Notes under the pieces: generated by a model | Databases searched by the model: none | What the model saw: the letters and a program-made list of their open reading frames with translations, nothing else | Told to the model about the DNA's origin: nothing | Made by a program: the position numbers and the translations under genes | Source: JAHFLD01 sp964367145 | GTDB lineage: Bacteria; Patescibacteriota; Minisyncoccia; UBA6257; 1-14-0-10-40-38 | Direction: 5' to 3' | Length of the DNA: 35,098 nt | NCBI GenBank assembly: GCA_964367145.1 | Contig: CAYIWJ010000008.1 | Location: forward strand, 1-35,098 | Shown: piece after piece, positions 15,624-23,556 of the stretch | Layout: each line of letters begins with the position of its first letter | How positions within the stretch are numbered: the stretch's first letter is position 1

Positions 15624-16775
15624 ATGAATGATAAAGTTGCTCGCATAGCGGTGTTTTCTTTGGCTTATCGCCCATTTGAAGGTGGCGCCGAAATTGCCGC
15701 GCGCGAAATCATGGCCCGAAACCCAGCTTATGATTTTTGCGTCTTAACTCATCGCTTTGACTCATCGTGGCCAAACCACGAAGATGTTGCCCAAACCCGA
15801 ATCATTCGACTTGGTCGTGGAACCAAAAGTCAGAGCTATTACGGTCGCCCTTGGGAAAAGATCGGCTATATTATTCGCGCCTGGCTTCGAGCCGAAAAAG
15901 AACACCGCCGGCAACCATTTGGGATGATCTGGGCCGTCATGGCGTCCTATGCCGGAGTTGCCGCTTGGTTGTTCAAAATTCGGCATCCGCGGATTCCTTT
16001 TCTGCTCACTCTGCAAGAGGGCGATGCCGAATCGCATATTTTACATCGGGTCGGTGTTTGGTATCCCTTGTGGCGTCTTATCTTTAAACGCGCCGATTAT
16101 ATTCAAGCCATCAGCGAATATCTGGCTAAATTTGCCAGACGCCAAGGAGCCAACTGCCCAATTGAAATCATCCCGAATGGAGTTGCCGCCGAAGAAATAA
16201 TCTTCAACCCAGTTCAAGGTAAAAAGGAAAAGATTATTATTACCACTTCCCGCTTGGTTCATAAAAACGGCATCGATCTCGCCCTCCGCGCTCTTGGTCT
16301 TTTGGAAAAAAAGGGAATTATCAAATGGATTTTTTGGATTTTAGGCCAAGGACCAGAAGAAGCCAATTTAAGAAAACTCGCCAAACAGGAGGGCATAGAA
16401 AACAAGGCGATTTTTATGGGCACGGTTCCGCGAGAGACGATTCCCGGATATTTAAGTCGGGCCGATATTTTTATTCGCCCTTCTCGCTCCGAGGGTTTGG
16501 GTAATTCATTTTTAGAAGCGATGGCCTCGGGGGTACCGATAATCGGCACACCGGTCGGCGGTATCGTAGATTTTTTACAAGATGGCGTTACGGGGCTTTG
16601 CGCTAAAACCGAAGATCCGGAAAGCGTCGCCGATAAAATAGAGCTTCTCCTTGGTGATCAGGCCCTCCGAAAACGCTTGGCCGAAAACGCGGCCAAGTTG
16701 GTCGCCGAAAAATATACTTGGAACATCATAGCGGCTCGGATGGGTGAATTACTAAAGGAATGTCTAAAAATATAA
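15624..16775 (+). CDS. Glycosyltransferase family 4 (GT-B fold)
   Basis: A 383-residue GT4 enzyme. AYRPFEGGAEIAAREI is the N-terminal acceptor-binding loop. IPNGVAAEE precedes the donor domain, in which TTSRLVHKNGIDLALRAL, ILGQGPEEANL, FMGTVPRETI and SEGLGNSFLEAMASGVPII are the usual blocks, with both glutamates of the E-x7-E motif and TPVGG. The ATG at 15624 is the first that gives the normal family start (KVARIAVFSLAYRP); the frame is open back to 15567 but would overlap the divergent gene. It is divergent from the GT4 gene at 14408-15601, probably part of the same surface-glycan pathway. Confidence 0.9.
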   Translation: MNDKVARIAVFSLAYRPFEGGAEIAAREIMARNPAYDFCVLTHRFDSSWPNHEDVAQTRIIRLGRGTKSQSYYGRPWEKIGYIIRAWLRAEKEHRRQPFGMIWAVMASYAGVAAWLFKIRHPRIPFLLTLQEGDAESHILHRVGVWYPLWRLIFKRADYIQAISEYLAKFARRQGANCPIEIIPNGVAAEEIIFNPVQGKKEKIIITTSRLVHKNGIDLALRALGLLEKKGIIKWIFWILGQGPEEANLRKLAKQEGIENKAIFMGTVPRETIPGYLSRADIFIRPSRSEGLGNSFLEAMASGVPIIGTPVGGIVDFLQDGVTGLCAKTEDPESVADKIELLLGDQALRKRLAENAAKLVAEKYTWNIIAARMGELLKECLKI

Positions 16776-16886
16776 AGCTACAAATAAGACCTAAAATCTA
16801 CTCATGTGTCCAGATTTAGAAGTTGCCGGCTTTAGAGGGTTCATCGATAAATAGTGAATTTAACCAGGCTAATTTTTAAAAAAACC

Positions 16887-18077
16887 ATGAATCATCAAAT
16901 GCGAAAATCACCAATGCGTATCTGCATGGTAACAACCATCTTTCCTCCGACGCTCGGCGGCCCGGCGACACAATGTTTCAATCTTTGCGCCATCCTCCAC
17001 GATCAAGGACTTGTTCCGGTTGTGGTAACTTATGGCCAACGATTTACTCACGCTAAACCCGATGGCTACTCGGTTTACACTTTTCGCGAGAGATACGGCC
17101 TCGGCCCGATTGATCGACTATTGCGCTGGCTTATCTTTCCCTTTTATATACATAGCGTTCTTCGCCGCGAAAAAATCGATATTCTCCATTGCCATAGCGT
17201 CAACGTTTTGTCTTTTATATCTGCCATAGCCGCTAAAACTTTGCGCATTCCACGGATCGTAAAATTTGCCGGCGACTGGGTTTGGGAGACCCTTTCAACG
17301 CATAAAGTTCGCGGCAAAAATTTTGAAGAAGTCTATCGGTCGTCCTGGTACAGCCTCTTCCTGACTATGATAGAAAGAAAAGGAATTCGTTTTTTTAATC
17401 TAATTTGGACGCCATCGGAATCAAGAAAAAGAGAAGTAGAATTTCTGATAAACAAAAACCCGCCAAGCATTCTTATTCCTAATTGCTTGCGCTTTACGGA
17501 TCCACCCAGTGTCGGTCCACGCGATCAAGGCGATGTTGTGATTGTTTCGGCTAATCGTTTTATTCCTCACAAGCGAATACCGTGGATAGTTGAACTTTAC
17601 GCTCAAGTCAGAACCGCCAAAACGCGTTTGGTTTTAATTGGCGACGGCACCGAAGCCGCGGTGGTCAAAGACGCAATAGCGCGCTACCAACTTGAGGATT
17701 CAGTAATTTGCACCGGTAGATTATCATCGCAAAATGTCTATGAGCAATTTAAAAAAGCCTCTATCTATATCTCGGCCTCGCTCGACGAAGGTCTACCAAA
17801 TGTTTTCATTGAGGCCATGCATTATGGCTTGCCGATTGTCGCAACCGACGTCGGTGGTTCCGCGGAGATGGTTAAAAATAATCTGAATGGTTTTATCCTC
17901 CAACCAGACGATCAAGACGGGTTTATTGGGGCCTTAAGAAAATTAATCAATGAACCTGATCTACGCCTTAAAATGGGCGCGTTCTCTGCCGAACTCTCAA
18001 AACAATACGATCTCCAAACCAGAGTCGGAGAATTCATTGCGATGTACGAAAATTTGCTGGCTAAAAAAAGTGAATAA
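16887..18077 (+). CDS. Glycosyltransferase family 4 (GT-B fold)
   Basis: A 396-residue GT4 enzyme. MRICMVTTIFPPTLGGPATQ is the N-terminal glycine-rich loop. VSANRFIPHKRIPWIVELYA, LIGDGTEAAV, ICTGRLSSQNVYEQF and DEGLPNVFIEAMHYGLPIV carry the donor-site glutamates, followed by TDVGGSAEMV. The start is uncertain: the frame is open from a GTG at 16854, and ATGs at 16887, 16899 and 16914 all precede the conserved core. A start at 16914 would give the shortest, most typical N-terminus. About 110 bases of AT-rich sequence separate it from the previous gene, without a clear promoter. The substrate is unknown. Confidence 0.88.
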   Translation: MNHQMRKSPMRICMVTTIFPPTLGGPATQCFNLCAILHDQGLVPVVVTYGQRFTHAKPDGYSVYTFRERYGLGPIDRLLRWLIFPFYIHSVLRREKIDILHCHSVNVLSFISAIAAKTLRIPRIVKFAGDWVWETLSTHKVRGKNFEEVYRSSWYSLFLTMIERKGIRFFNLIWTPSESRKREVEFLINKNPPSILIPNCLRFTDPPSVGPRDQGDVVIVSANRFIPHKRIPWIVELYAQVRTAKTRLVLIGDGTEAAVVKDAIARYQLEDSVICTGRLSSQNVYEQFKKASIYISASLDEGLPNVFIEAMHYGLPIVATDVGGSAEMVKNNLNGFILQPDDQDGFIGALRKLINEPDLRLKMGAFSAELSKQYDLQTRVGEFIAMYENLLAKKSE

Positions 18078-18094
18078 CGCCAAGGGAGTAGATT

Positions 18095-18103
18095 TGCTAC
18101 AAT
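18095..18103 (+). promoter_or_regulatory. Extended -10 promoter for the beta-helix protein gene
   Basis: TGC followed by TACAAT (18098-18103) is an extended -10 element. No good -35 box is present 15-19 bases upstream, which such promoters can tolerate. The ATG at 18110 comes 6 bases after the box, predicting a leaderless transcript. Confidence 0.6.
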
Positions 18104-18109
18104 TAAGCC

Positions 18110-19456
18110 ATGCGTTTGAAAACTAATTTTAGAAACCTACTTTTGCCGATAGTTCTGGCAAGCATCTTATGGACTCCGGTCAAAGCGGCGGTGCCTCAAC
18201 TCGCCGTTGGAATAATTCTTGGCAATACGGACGGGGAAACAGCGGGGGCAGTCAGCGTCTGGCAAGAATACCTGATTCAGGGCGGTTATCTTAAGATTAA
18301 AAAACCAACCGGAGTTTTTGGTCCCCTAACCGGTCAAGCAACCGAACGCTGGCAAAAGGATCACGGCATTACTTCAACGGCGCCGGCAGTCGGCCCCAAA
18401 GTCCGTGTCATTCTCAAAGAACTTTCTGCTCAAGAAAAATTGCCCGTCAAAAATCTTCCACCATCGGCACCGACTCCGGTTTTAGAATCAAGCGAAGAAA
18501 TAACAATCGTCAGCCAGACTCCAGTAGTCGTGCCAGAAACTTGTATTGAACGCAAAGTTCCGGAAGATTATCCGACGATCAACGCCGCGCTCCACGCCGC
18601 CTGCCCGGCAGACCTAATCCTGGTTAATGCCGGCACCTACGAAGAAGGTATTATCAACATCACCCAACCGGTCACTATTCAAGGAGTTCAGGGAAGGGAT
18701 AAGACGATTATCCGCGCCGCGCGCGGACCGGCTTTATTTATCTCTACGCCAACCTCCGGCGTCGTAATCGACGGCTTAACTCTAATCGGCGCCGCCAGCC
18801 AGCCGGCCGCTCTAATCAATATCTCGCCTCGCTTGCTTGCCTCGCCCCTCGGCCTCGTTATTAGAAATTCAACGCTTAAAAGTTCGGAGACAGGTTTAAG
18901 CATCAATGCCCCACTTGGAGAAATCACCGTTGAAAGAACGATCGTCGCCAACAATCGCTCCATCGGAATTAGCGACAATTTTGGCGGCACTCTAAATCTA
19001 AAAAATAATACGATTGTTAAAAACGATGTCGGTTATTCTTTGGAGCATCAAGCTGGTAAGCATATTTTAACCAACAACATCCTTGCCCAAAATACTACCG
19101 ATGGCGTCTCGGTCGGCTATTTGGGGCGCGAGATTGATCTAGACATGAACTACAACAACGTGGCCAACAACGACAAAAATAATTACTACACTTATCGTGA
19201 CGCATCGGTTTTTGTTCCCCGCGGTCTGGGCAATGTTGGTTATAATCCGGGGTTTATTTCCACCGATGATTATCGGTTAACTTCTACCTCTAAATTGATT
19301 GACGCCGGAGATCCAAAATCCACCCTAGACGAGGACGGGACTCGGGTCGATATCGGCGCCCTGTCTTTTGATCAGCGCACTTTAAAAAACAGCCAAGCCT
19401 TTTTCATGACCGGGGTTAAAAACCTTCTGGCCTCACTCGTTAGTTGGATGTGGTAG
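18110..19456 (+). CDS. Secreted peptidoglycan-binding, parallel beta-helix protein
   Basis: A 448-residue exported protein. A signal peptide (1-26, LLLPIVLASILW then VKA) is followed by a PG_binding_1-like domain (about 31-102: VSVWQEYLIQGGYLKIKKPT, FGPLTGQATERWQKDHGI). A Pro/Thr/Val-rich linker follows, then from about 145 a right-handed parallel beta-helix (CIERKVPEDYPTINAALHAA, LILVNAGTYEEGI, GVVIDGLTLIGAA, GLVIRNSTLKSSETGLSI, LNLKNNTIVKNDVGYSL, HILTNNILAQNTTDGVSV). Such helices occur in pectate lyases, NosD-like and carbohydrate-binding surface proteins. No clear lyase triad is visible, so binding to or trimming of a surface glycan is only an inference. It lies within the glycosyltransferase cluster and shares its wall-anchor architecture with the protein at 9938. 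Its start is fixed by the promoter. Confidence 0.85.
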   Translation: MRLKTNFRNLLLPIVLASILWTPVKAAVPQLAVGIILGNTDGETAGAVSVWQEYLIQGGYLKIKKPTGVFGPLTGQATERWQKDHGITSTAPAVGPKVRVILKELSAQEKLPVKNLPPSAPTPVLESSEEITIVSQTPVVVPETCIERKVPEDYPTINAALHAACPADLILVNAGTYEEGIINITQPVTIQGVQGRDKTIIRAARGPALFISTPTSGVVIDGLTLIGAASQPAALINISPRLLASPLGLVIRNSTLKSSETGLSINAPLGEITVERTIVANNRSIGISDNFGGTLNLKNNTIVKNDVGYSLEHQAGKHILTNNILAQNTTDGVSVGYLGREIDLDMNYNNVANNDKNNYYTYRDASVFVPRGLGNVGYNPGFISTDDYRLTSTSKLIDAGDPKSTLDEDGTRVDIGALSFDQRTLKNSQAFFMTGVKNLLASLVSWMW

Positions 19457-19477
19457 TCACCTTAGTCTGATAATGAT

Positions 19478-20626
19478 ATGAAAATTTTGATGCTGGGCAC
19501 GGATAGCCGTGCCTTTGTCGTTGACTCGGAAACCTATCGGCGGTTTACGGAATACGCCGAACTAGGCGAAGAACTGCATTGTTTTATCTATGTTGGCCCA
19601 AGAAAAGACCTCAGCCTTACCAGGCCGGCCGCGAATGTTTTTTTATATCCGATTGCTTGCGGCCGCCTAAACTATTTTTTGCGAGCTTATCGCGCAGTGG
19701 CAAAAAAACTTTCGCTGGACACCTCTTCAGCTTGGGTCATTACCGCGCAAGATCCATTTGAAACCGGAATCGTGGCCACTATCCTTTCTTGGCGTTTCAA
19801 AATCCCTTTTCAACTTCAGATTCATACCGACTTTTTAAGTCCATATTTTGCCCGGGAATCAATTAAAAATCGCCTTCGAGCGATCTACGGCTTGTATCTT
19901 GCGCGTCGCGCCAGCGGTCTCCGCGTCGTGAGCTTGCGAATTAAACAATCTTTAATAAACCGAGGAATAATGGCAGAAAAAATCCAAGTTCTGCCAATTA
20001 TGAGTCGCCCGACCGAATCCAAAACCAAAACCTCGGAAAAGATTATTGCCGAACTTCGCGGCGATCACGATTTGGTTTTTTTAATAGCCTCGCGTCTCAC
20101 GCGCGAAAAAAATATCAGCCTTGCCATTCGAGCTTTAAGCGCGGCGGTTTTTGAGAAGAATCCGGCGAAACGCAATCCACTTCTTTTGATAGTCGGCTCC
20201 GGCCCCGAAGATCAAGAGTTGCGCGCCACCGTAACTCATTACGGAATCGGGAAGCATTGCCGTTTTGTGCCCTGGGCAGATAACTTAAAGCCGTACTATC
20301 AGGCTTCCGATGTTTTTTTACTCACCTCCAACTACGAAGGCTACGGCCGGACTATTGTAGAAGCTTTGGAGGCTGGGTTGCCGGTTATCACAACCGATGT
20401 TGGTATTGCTCGGGAGATGATCGTCGAAGGTAAAAATGGCCACCTTATTCCAATAGACGATGTCTACGCCCTCGGCGAATCTATAAAAAATGTGCTTAAT
20501 CGAAAAACTAAGTGGAGCATAAATCACGGTAAAAATTACGAGCCATTTGCCAGCCGCGCCGAATATCTGCTTCAATATAAAAACGCCTTAACCGAAATAT
20601 GTCATTCAAGAAACTCTCAATCGTAA
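19478..20626 (+). CDS. Glycosyltransferase family 4 (GT-B fold)
   Basis: A 382-residue GT4 enzyme. LQIHTDFLSPYFA sits at the end of the acceptor domain. IASRLTREKNISLAIRAL, IVGSGPEDQEL, FVPWADNLKPYYQASDVFLL, and YEGYGRTIVEALEAGLPVIT with both conserved glutamates are the donor-domain blocks, followed by TDVGIAREM. The final third of the usual motif is VGI rather than VGG, a mild change. Its end overlaps the next gene by 28 bases, so it is coupled to the DPM1-like GT2, and the MBL-fold gene follows in the same transcript. Donor and acceptor are unknown. Confidence 0.88.
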   Translation: MKILMLGTDSRAFVVDSETYRRFTEYAELGEELHCFIYVGPRKDLSLTRPAANVFLYPIACGRLNYFLRAYRAVAKKLSLDTSSAWVITAQDPFETGIVATILSWRFKIPFQLQIHTDFLSPYFARESIKNRLRAIYGLYLARRASGLRVVSLRIKQSLINRGIMAEKIQVLPIMSRPTESKTKTSEKIIAELRGDHDLVFLIASRLTREKNISLAIRALSAAVFEKNPAKRNPLLLIVGSGPEDQELRATVTHYGIGKHCRFVPWADNLKPYYQASDVFLLTSNYEGYGRTIVEALEAGLPVITTDVGIAREMIVEGKNGHLIPIDDVYALGESIKNVLNRKTKWSINHGKNYEPFASRAEYLLQYKNALTEICHSRNSQS

Positions 20627-21306
20627 TTCCGGCCTACAACGAATCAGCAACGCTTCGGGAGATTATCGCCAAAGTAAAAGCGGTTAAACTTCCCGGGGGC
20701 TTAATAAAAGAAATTATCGTCTCCGACAACGGTTCAAGCGATGCTACCGAAGAAATTCTAAAAACCATTCCCGACATCAAGGTCTTAACTCTTCGCCCCA
20801 ATCGAGGCAAAGGTGGAGCCGTCAAAGCCGGATTTGCGGCCGCGACCGGCGATTTGGTAATCATTCAAGACGCCGACTTGGAATACGACCCCGAAGATTT
20901 TCCGGCTATGATAAGCCCGATTCTTGAGGGCAAAACCGAAATCACGATCGGAGTTCGTATCGAACCGGAGCATGACGCGCGCAAGCACAAATCTCTTTAT
21001 TGGGCGAGTTGGCTCGGCAACAATCTTATCACCTGGACGACGAATCTTTTATATCTCAACAGCGGCGGCGAATATGAGGGTTGTTACAAAGCTTTCACCA
21101 AAAAACTACTCGATCAAATTACTGTTAAGACCAACAACTTTGATTTTGACAACGAGCTTGTTTGCAAAATACTAAAAAAGGGATACAAAACCATAGACGT
21201 GCCGATTCGCTATTATCCCCGCAATTACGACGAAGGCAAAAAAATTAATTGGAAACACGGCGTCAAAATTTTGTGGACGATTATCAAATATCGCTTCGTA
21301 AAATAA
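20599..21306 (+). CDS. Glycosyltransferase family 2, dolichol-phosphate mannosyltransferase (DPM1)-like
   Basis: A 235-residue GT2 enzyme with GT-A fold. SIVIPAYNESATL opens the nucleotide-binding fold, VSDNGSSDAT and RPNRGKGGAVKAGFAAATGD follow, and QDADLEYDPEDFP is the metal-binding DxD region. Family members move a sugar from a nucleotide donor to polyprenyl phosphate on the cytoplasmic face of the membrane; there is no C-terminal membrane domain here. The lipid-linked sugar could feed the GT39-like enzymes encoded at 27246 and 31971. It starts inside the preceding GT4 gene and is followed after 4 bases by the MBL-fold gene. Confidence 0.9.
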   Translation: MSFKKLSIVIPAYNESATLREIIAKVKAVKLPGGLIKEIIVSDNGSSDATEEILKTIPDIKVLTLRPNRGKGGAVKAGFAAATGDLVIIQDADLEYDPEDFPAMISPILEGKTEITIGVRIEPEHDARKHKSLYWASWLGNNLITWTTNLLYLNSGGEYEGCYKAFTKKLLDQITVKTNNFDFDNELVCKILKKGYKTIDVPIRYYPRNYDEGKKINWKHGVKILWTIIKYRFVK

Positions 21307-21310
21307 ACCC

Positions 21311-22045
21311 ATGAAAGTTCTCATTCTTGGTAGTGGGGGATACCACCCGACCGAAACCCGGCAGACAACCTGTGTCATGATTCCCGAATACGGCATCGTG
21401 CTTGACGCGGGCACCGCTTTTTTCCGCGTCAGAGAAAACATCAAAACCGATCATCTTTCGATTCTCCTTTCGCACGCCCATCTTGACCATGTCGCCGGCC
21501 TGACCTATCTCCAGGGCGTGCTCGAGGGAAAACTCCCTGAAGAAAATGTTTCGATCTACGGCCTAAGCAAGCACCTCGAAGGGGTTAAAACAAACCTCTT
21601 CTCAAAGACACTTTTTTCGGTTTCTCTGAAAGCGCAACTGCAACCGATTGATTCGAACGAAAAAACTTTCACTACGGGCACGGTCAAAGTAAATTTCCGC
21701 TTGCAAAAGCATGCTAATGATTCCGTCGGCTATCGCCTGACCTTGCCAGACAAAAAAGTCATAGTCTTTGCGACCGACACAACGGTCGCGAGCGAAGACG
21801 GCGAATTTGTTCGCGAAGCCGATCTCTTAATCCATGAGTGCTATGCCACTGACGCGCAAAAAGAGTTTGCGACAAAAACTTTTCACAGCACACCAAAAGA
21901 AGTATACGAACTCGTAGAAAAAATGAACGTCAAAAAATGCGTGCTAGTGCACATCAATCCGGAATCCAATCCCAAAGACCCCCTGCAAAGTACCCTTCCG
22001 CAAAATATAATCATCGCCCACGATAACTTGGAAATTGAAATATAA
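21311..22045 (+). CDS. MBL-fold metallo-hydrolase (RNase Z-like family)
   Basis: A 244-residue metallo-beta-lactamase-fold hydrolase. LLSHAHLDHVAGL (HAHLDH at 55-60) is the zinc-binding motif. Further ligands are probably the Asp of FATDTTV, the His of LLIHECYA, and VHIN near the end. The family includes tRNase Z and cyclic-nucleotide or phosphonate phosphodiesterases, and the length suits a compact RNase Z-like phosphodiesterase. It lacks the long exosite arm of true RNase Z, so tRNA processing should not be assumed. It is transcribed with the DPM1-like gene four bases upstream. A hairpin follows the stop codon. Confidence 0.85.
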   Translation: MKVLILGSGGYHPTETRQTTCVMIPEYGIVLDAGTAFFRVRENIKTDHLSILLSHAHLDHVAGLTYLQGVLEGKLPEENVSIYGLSKHLEGVKTNLFSKTLFSVSLKAQLQPIDSNEKTFTTGTVKVNFRLQKHANDSVGYRLTLPDKKVIVFATDTTVASEDGEFVREADLLIHECYATDAQKEFATKTFHSTPKEVYELVEKMNVKKCVLVHINPESNPKDPLQSTLPQNIIIAHDNLEIEI

Positions 22046-22048
22046 GCA

Positions 22049-22079
22049 AAGGCCCGATTCGAGTTATGAATCGGGCCTT
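22049..22079. terminator. Hairpin between convergent genes (probable bidirectional terminator)
   Basis: A perfect 12-bp stem (22049-22060 with 22068-22079, AAGGCCCGATTC and its complement) with a 7-base loop lies between two convergent genes. T-runs are weak on both sides (CTTTGCTTAT on the minus strand, CTTGTGTG on the plus strand), so termination may be partial. The stop codon of the minus-strand gene lies in the loop region (22064-22066). Confidence 0.75.
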
Positions 22080-22708
22080 GTGTGTGAACGAAGTGTGAAG
22101 TGCTGTATTTTGGCCGTAAATGAGAGACCCAAGCACGCTACGAGTAGCGATCGAAGCAGGCTGGTAGCAAACCAGAAATAGAGATTTCTCTGCAAGAGAG
22201 CGGGATGTTGCTTTTCGTGTTCTACGCGCGGGCTAAAAGAGGTGATGAATAGCTTCGCTTTCGGCAGAATTTTCCGCCAAATCATATACACGCTATGCGA
22301 ATGAGTGGCGCCGGCGACAAGTAATATCGATCCAGTATACTTCTGTGGATTATTGGTGAAAGTTTCTGCCGTTCGATATGCCTCGGTAACGCTATTTTTG
22401 ATTGGACGGCCTTCGCGAATGCGGTCCGCTCCAATTCCTAAAAAAAATAGAAGTTGGTGTTTGAGTCGCCTTTCAACGATTTCTGATCCAGAAAATAGAT
22501 GAAACGAACTTGTGAATACAACTGCGGCTTCGGGAAAGACCCTTGCCCAATAGGCAGCTTTTCTAAGACTGAAAACGGTTCCCAGCGCAAGGCGATCGGG
22601 AAATGAGCCGTAGCCGATAGGAACAATAATCTCTATTCCATCGCAATTGCGGGGCGGCTTCCGAAGTCGCCTGCGCGAGAGAAAATACTCCAACGAAAAA
22701 CAGCGCAT
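22064..22708 (-). CDS. DUF218/YdcF-like protein (putative)
   Basis: A 214-residue protein that fits the DUF218 (YdcF/SanA/ElyC) pattern. A leading strand IIVPIGYGSFPDRLALG carries the conserved Arg, VVFTSSFHLFSG precedes an acidic E-I-V-E, and FFLGIGADRIREGRPIKNSV stands where family members have the GI-p-I-E-S-x-NT block. Next comes LLVAGATHSHSVYMIWR, corresponding to the V-T-S-x-xH-x-x-R region, then a strand LFITSF. A weak hydrophobic segment lies near the C-terminus. DUF218 proteins are linked to envelope polysaccharide and cell-wall metabolism, which suits this neighbourhood. The assignment is by pattern and only moderately sure. It has a consensus promoter and a strong Shine-Dalgarno sequence. 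Confidence 0.65.
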   Translation of the reverse strand: MRCFSLEYFLSRRRLRKPPRNCDGIEIIVPIGYGSFPDRLALGTVFSLRKAAYWARVFPEAAVVFTSSFHLFSGSEIVERRLKHQLLFFLGIGADRIREGRPIKNSVTEAYRTAETFTNNPQKYTGSILLVAGATHSHSVYMIWRKILPKAKLFITSFSPRVEHEKQHPALLQRNLYFWFATSLLRSLLVACLGLSFTAKIQHFTLRSHTRPDS

Positions 22709-22714
22709 AAGAAA

Positions 22715-22722
22715 CCTCCTTT
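22715..22722 (-). promoter_or_regulatory. Strong Shine-Dalgarno sequence for the DUF218-like gene
   Basis: AAAGGAGG on the minus strand, 6 bases before the ATG at 22708. It fixes the start and stands out because most genes in the window have no such site. Confidence 0.85.
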
Positions 22723-22738
22723 GTAACGTGCTAAATAC

Positions 22739-22767
22739 AGAATAATCATTAATTCTATATATGTCAA
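22739..22767 (-). promoter_or_regulatory. Consensus promoter for the DUF218-like gene
   Basis: On the minus strand: TTGACA (22767-22762), 17-base spacer, TATTCT (22744-22739). The predicted leader is about 25 bases and contains the Shine-Dalgarno sequence. Confidence 0.8.
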
Positions 22768-22824
22768 ATAAAAAAGCCTTTTTATTTTAAGCTCTGTTTA
22801 GATGCTGTATTAATGACCAACAGT

Positions 22825-22853
22825 TTGACAAAAAACGCTAGATAAATTAACCT
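22825..22853 (+). promoter_or_regulatory. Promoter for the HAD gene pair
   Basis: TTGACA (22825-22830), 17-base spacer, TAACCT (22848-22853). The predicted leader is about 50 bases, much longer than at most promoters in this window. Confidence 0.65.
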
Positions 22854-22897
22854 ACTGCAAGTGTTCGCACCTTTAAAACTGATAAAACCAACTTTTT

Positions 22898-22906
22898 AGG
22901 AAGGAG
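22898..22906 (+). promoter_or_regulatory. Strong Shine-Dalgarno sequence for the HAD gene
   Basis: AGGAAGGAG, 5 bases before the ATG at 22912. Confidence 0.85.
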
Positions 22907-22911
22907 AAGTA

Positions 22912-23556
22912 ATGAGCTTAAAAGCGCTTCTCATCGATCTCGGCAACGTGGTTGTCTTTTTCGATCGACGCAAAGTCGCCGAGCATTTCGCGGCCATCAC
23001 CGGACAAGAAGAGAGCTCGATAAATTACCACCTAAACGAAAGCGCTGATGGCCAAGCAAGGTTGGCGGCTTTTGAAAGGGGTGGAAGCAGAAACGATTTC
23101 AAAGTTTTAACCGAGCGAGTGTTGGGAACATCTCTTCCGGGTAGTCTTTTTTGGGCCATGCACGTCGACCTGTTTAGAGCCAACTACCCCGTGATTAACC
23201 TTCTGCATCGCGTTAAATCTCTGTATCCAGAAATAAAGCTTGTGGCGGTGACCAACACGGATGAAGTTCGTTTGGAGCGGATGCTCCTACTCGCCGAATT
23301 CGCCGGAATACTCTTTGATAATGTTGCCGCAAGTTGTTATGTCTGCAGTAGAAAGCCCCAACAAAAAATTTATCAAGTAGCCATCAGCTTAGCCTGTGTC
23401 CAAAAAGAAGAGTGCCTCTTCGTTGACGATATTCTGGAAAATTGCGCCGCCGCCGAAAAAAATGGTATTCCAAGCCAAGTTTTTTCAACCCTAGCAGATC
23501 TGGAAAACGCTCTCCGCGAACGGGGACTTTTTCCCGAAGAAAGGCAGAGCTCATGA
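22912..23556 (+). CDS. HAD-superfamily hydrolase (YihX-like, subfamily IA)
   Basis: A 214-residue haloacid-dehalogenase-type phosphatase. Motif I is LLIDLGNVVVFFD (nucleophile D9, with the DLGN form seen in YihX sugar phosphatases rather than DxD). Motif II is LVAVTNTD, motif III contains SRKPQQKIYQ with the lysine, and motif IV is CLFVDDILENC with the paired Asp. A helical cap occupies about residues 17-85. YihX-type enzymes remove phosphate from small sugar phosphates; a role in sugar-phosphate supply for glycan synthesis is plausible here but not proven. The stop overlaps the ATG of the next gene (ATGA), so the pair is translationally coupled. Confidence 0.88.
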   Translation: MSLKALLIDLGNVVVFFDRRKVAEHFAAITGQEESSINYHLNESADGQARLAAFERGGSRNDFKVLTERVLGTSLPGSLFWAMHVDLFRANYPVINLLHRVKSLYPEIKLVAVTNTDEVRLERMLLLAEFAGILFDNVAASCYVCSRKPQQKIYQVAISLACVQKEECLFVDDILENCAAAEKNGIPSQVFSTLADLENALRERGLFPEERQSS

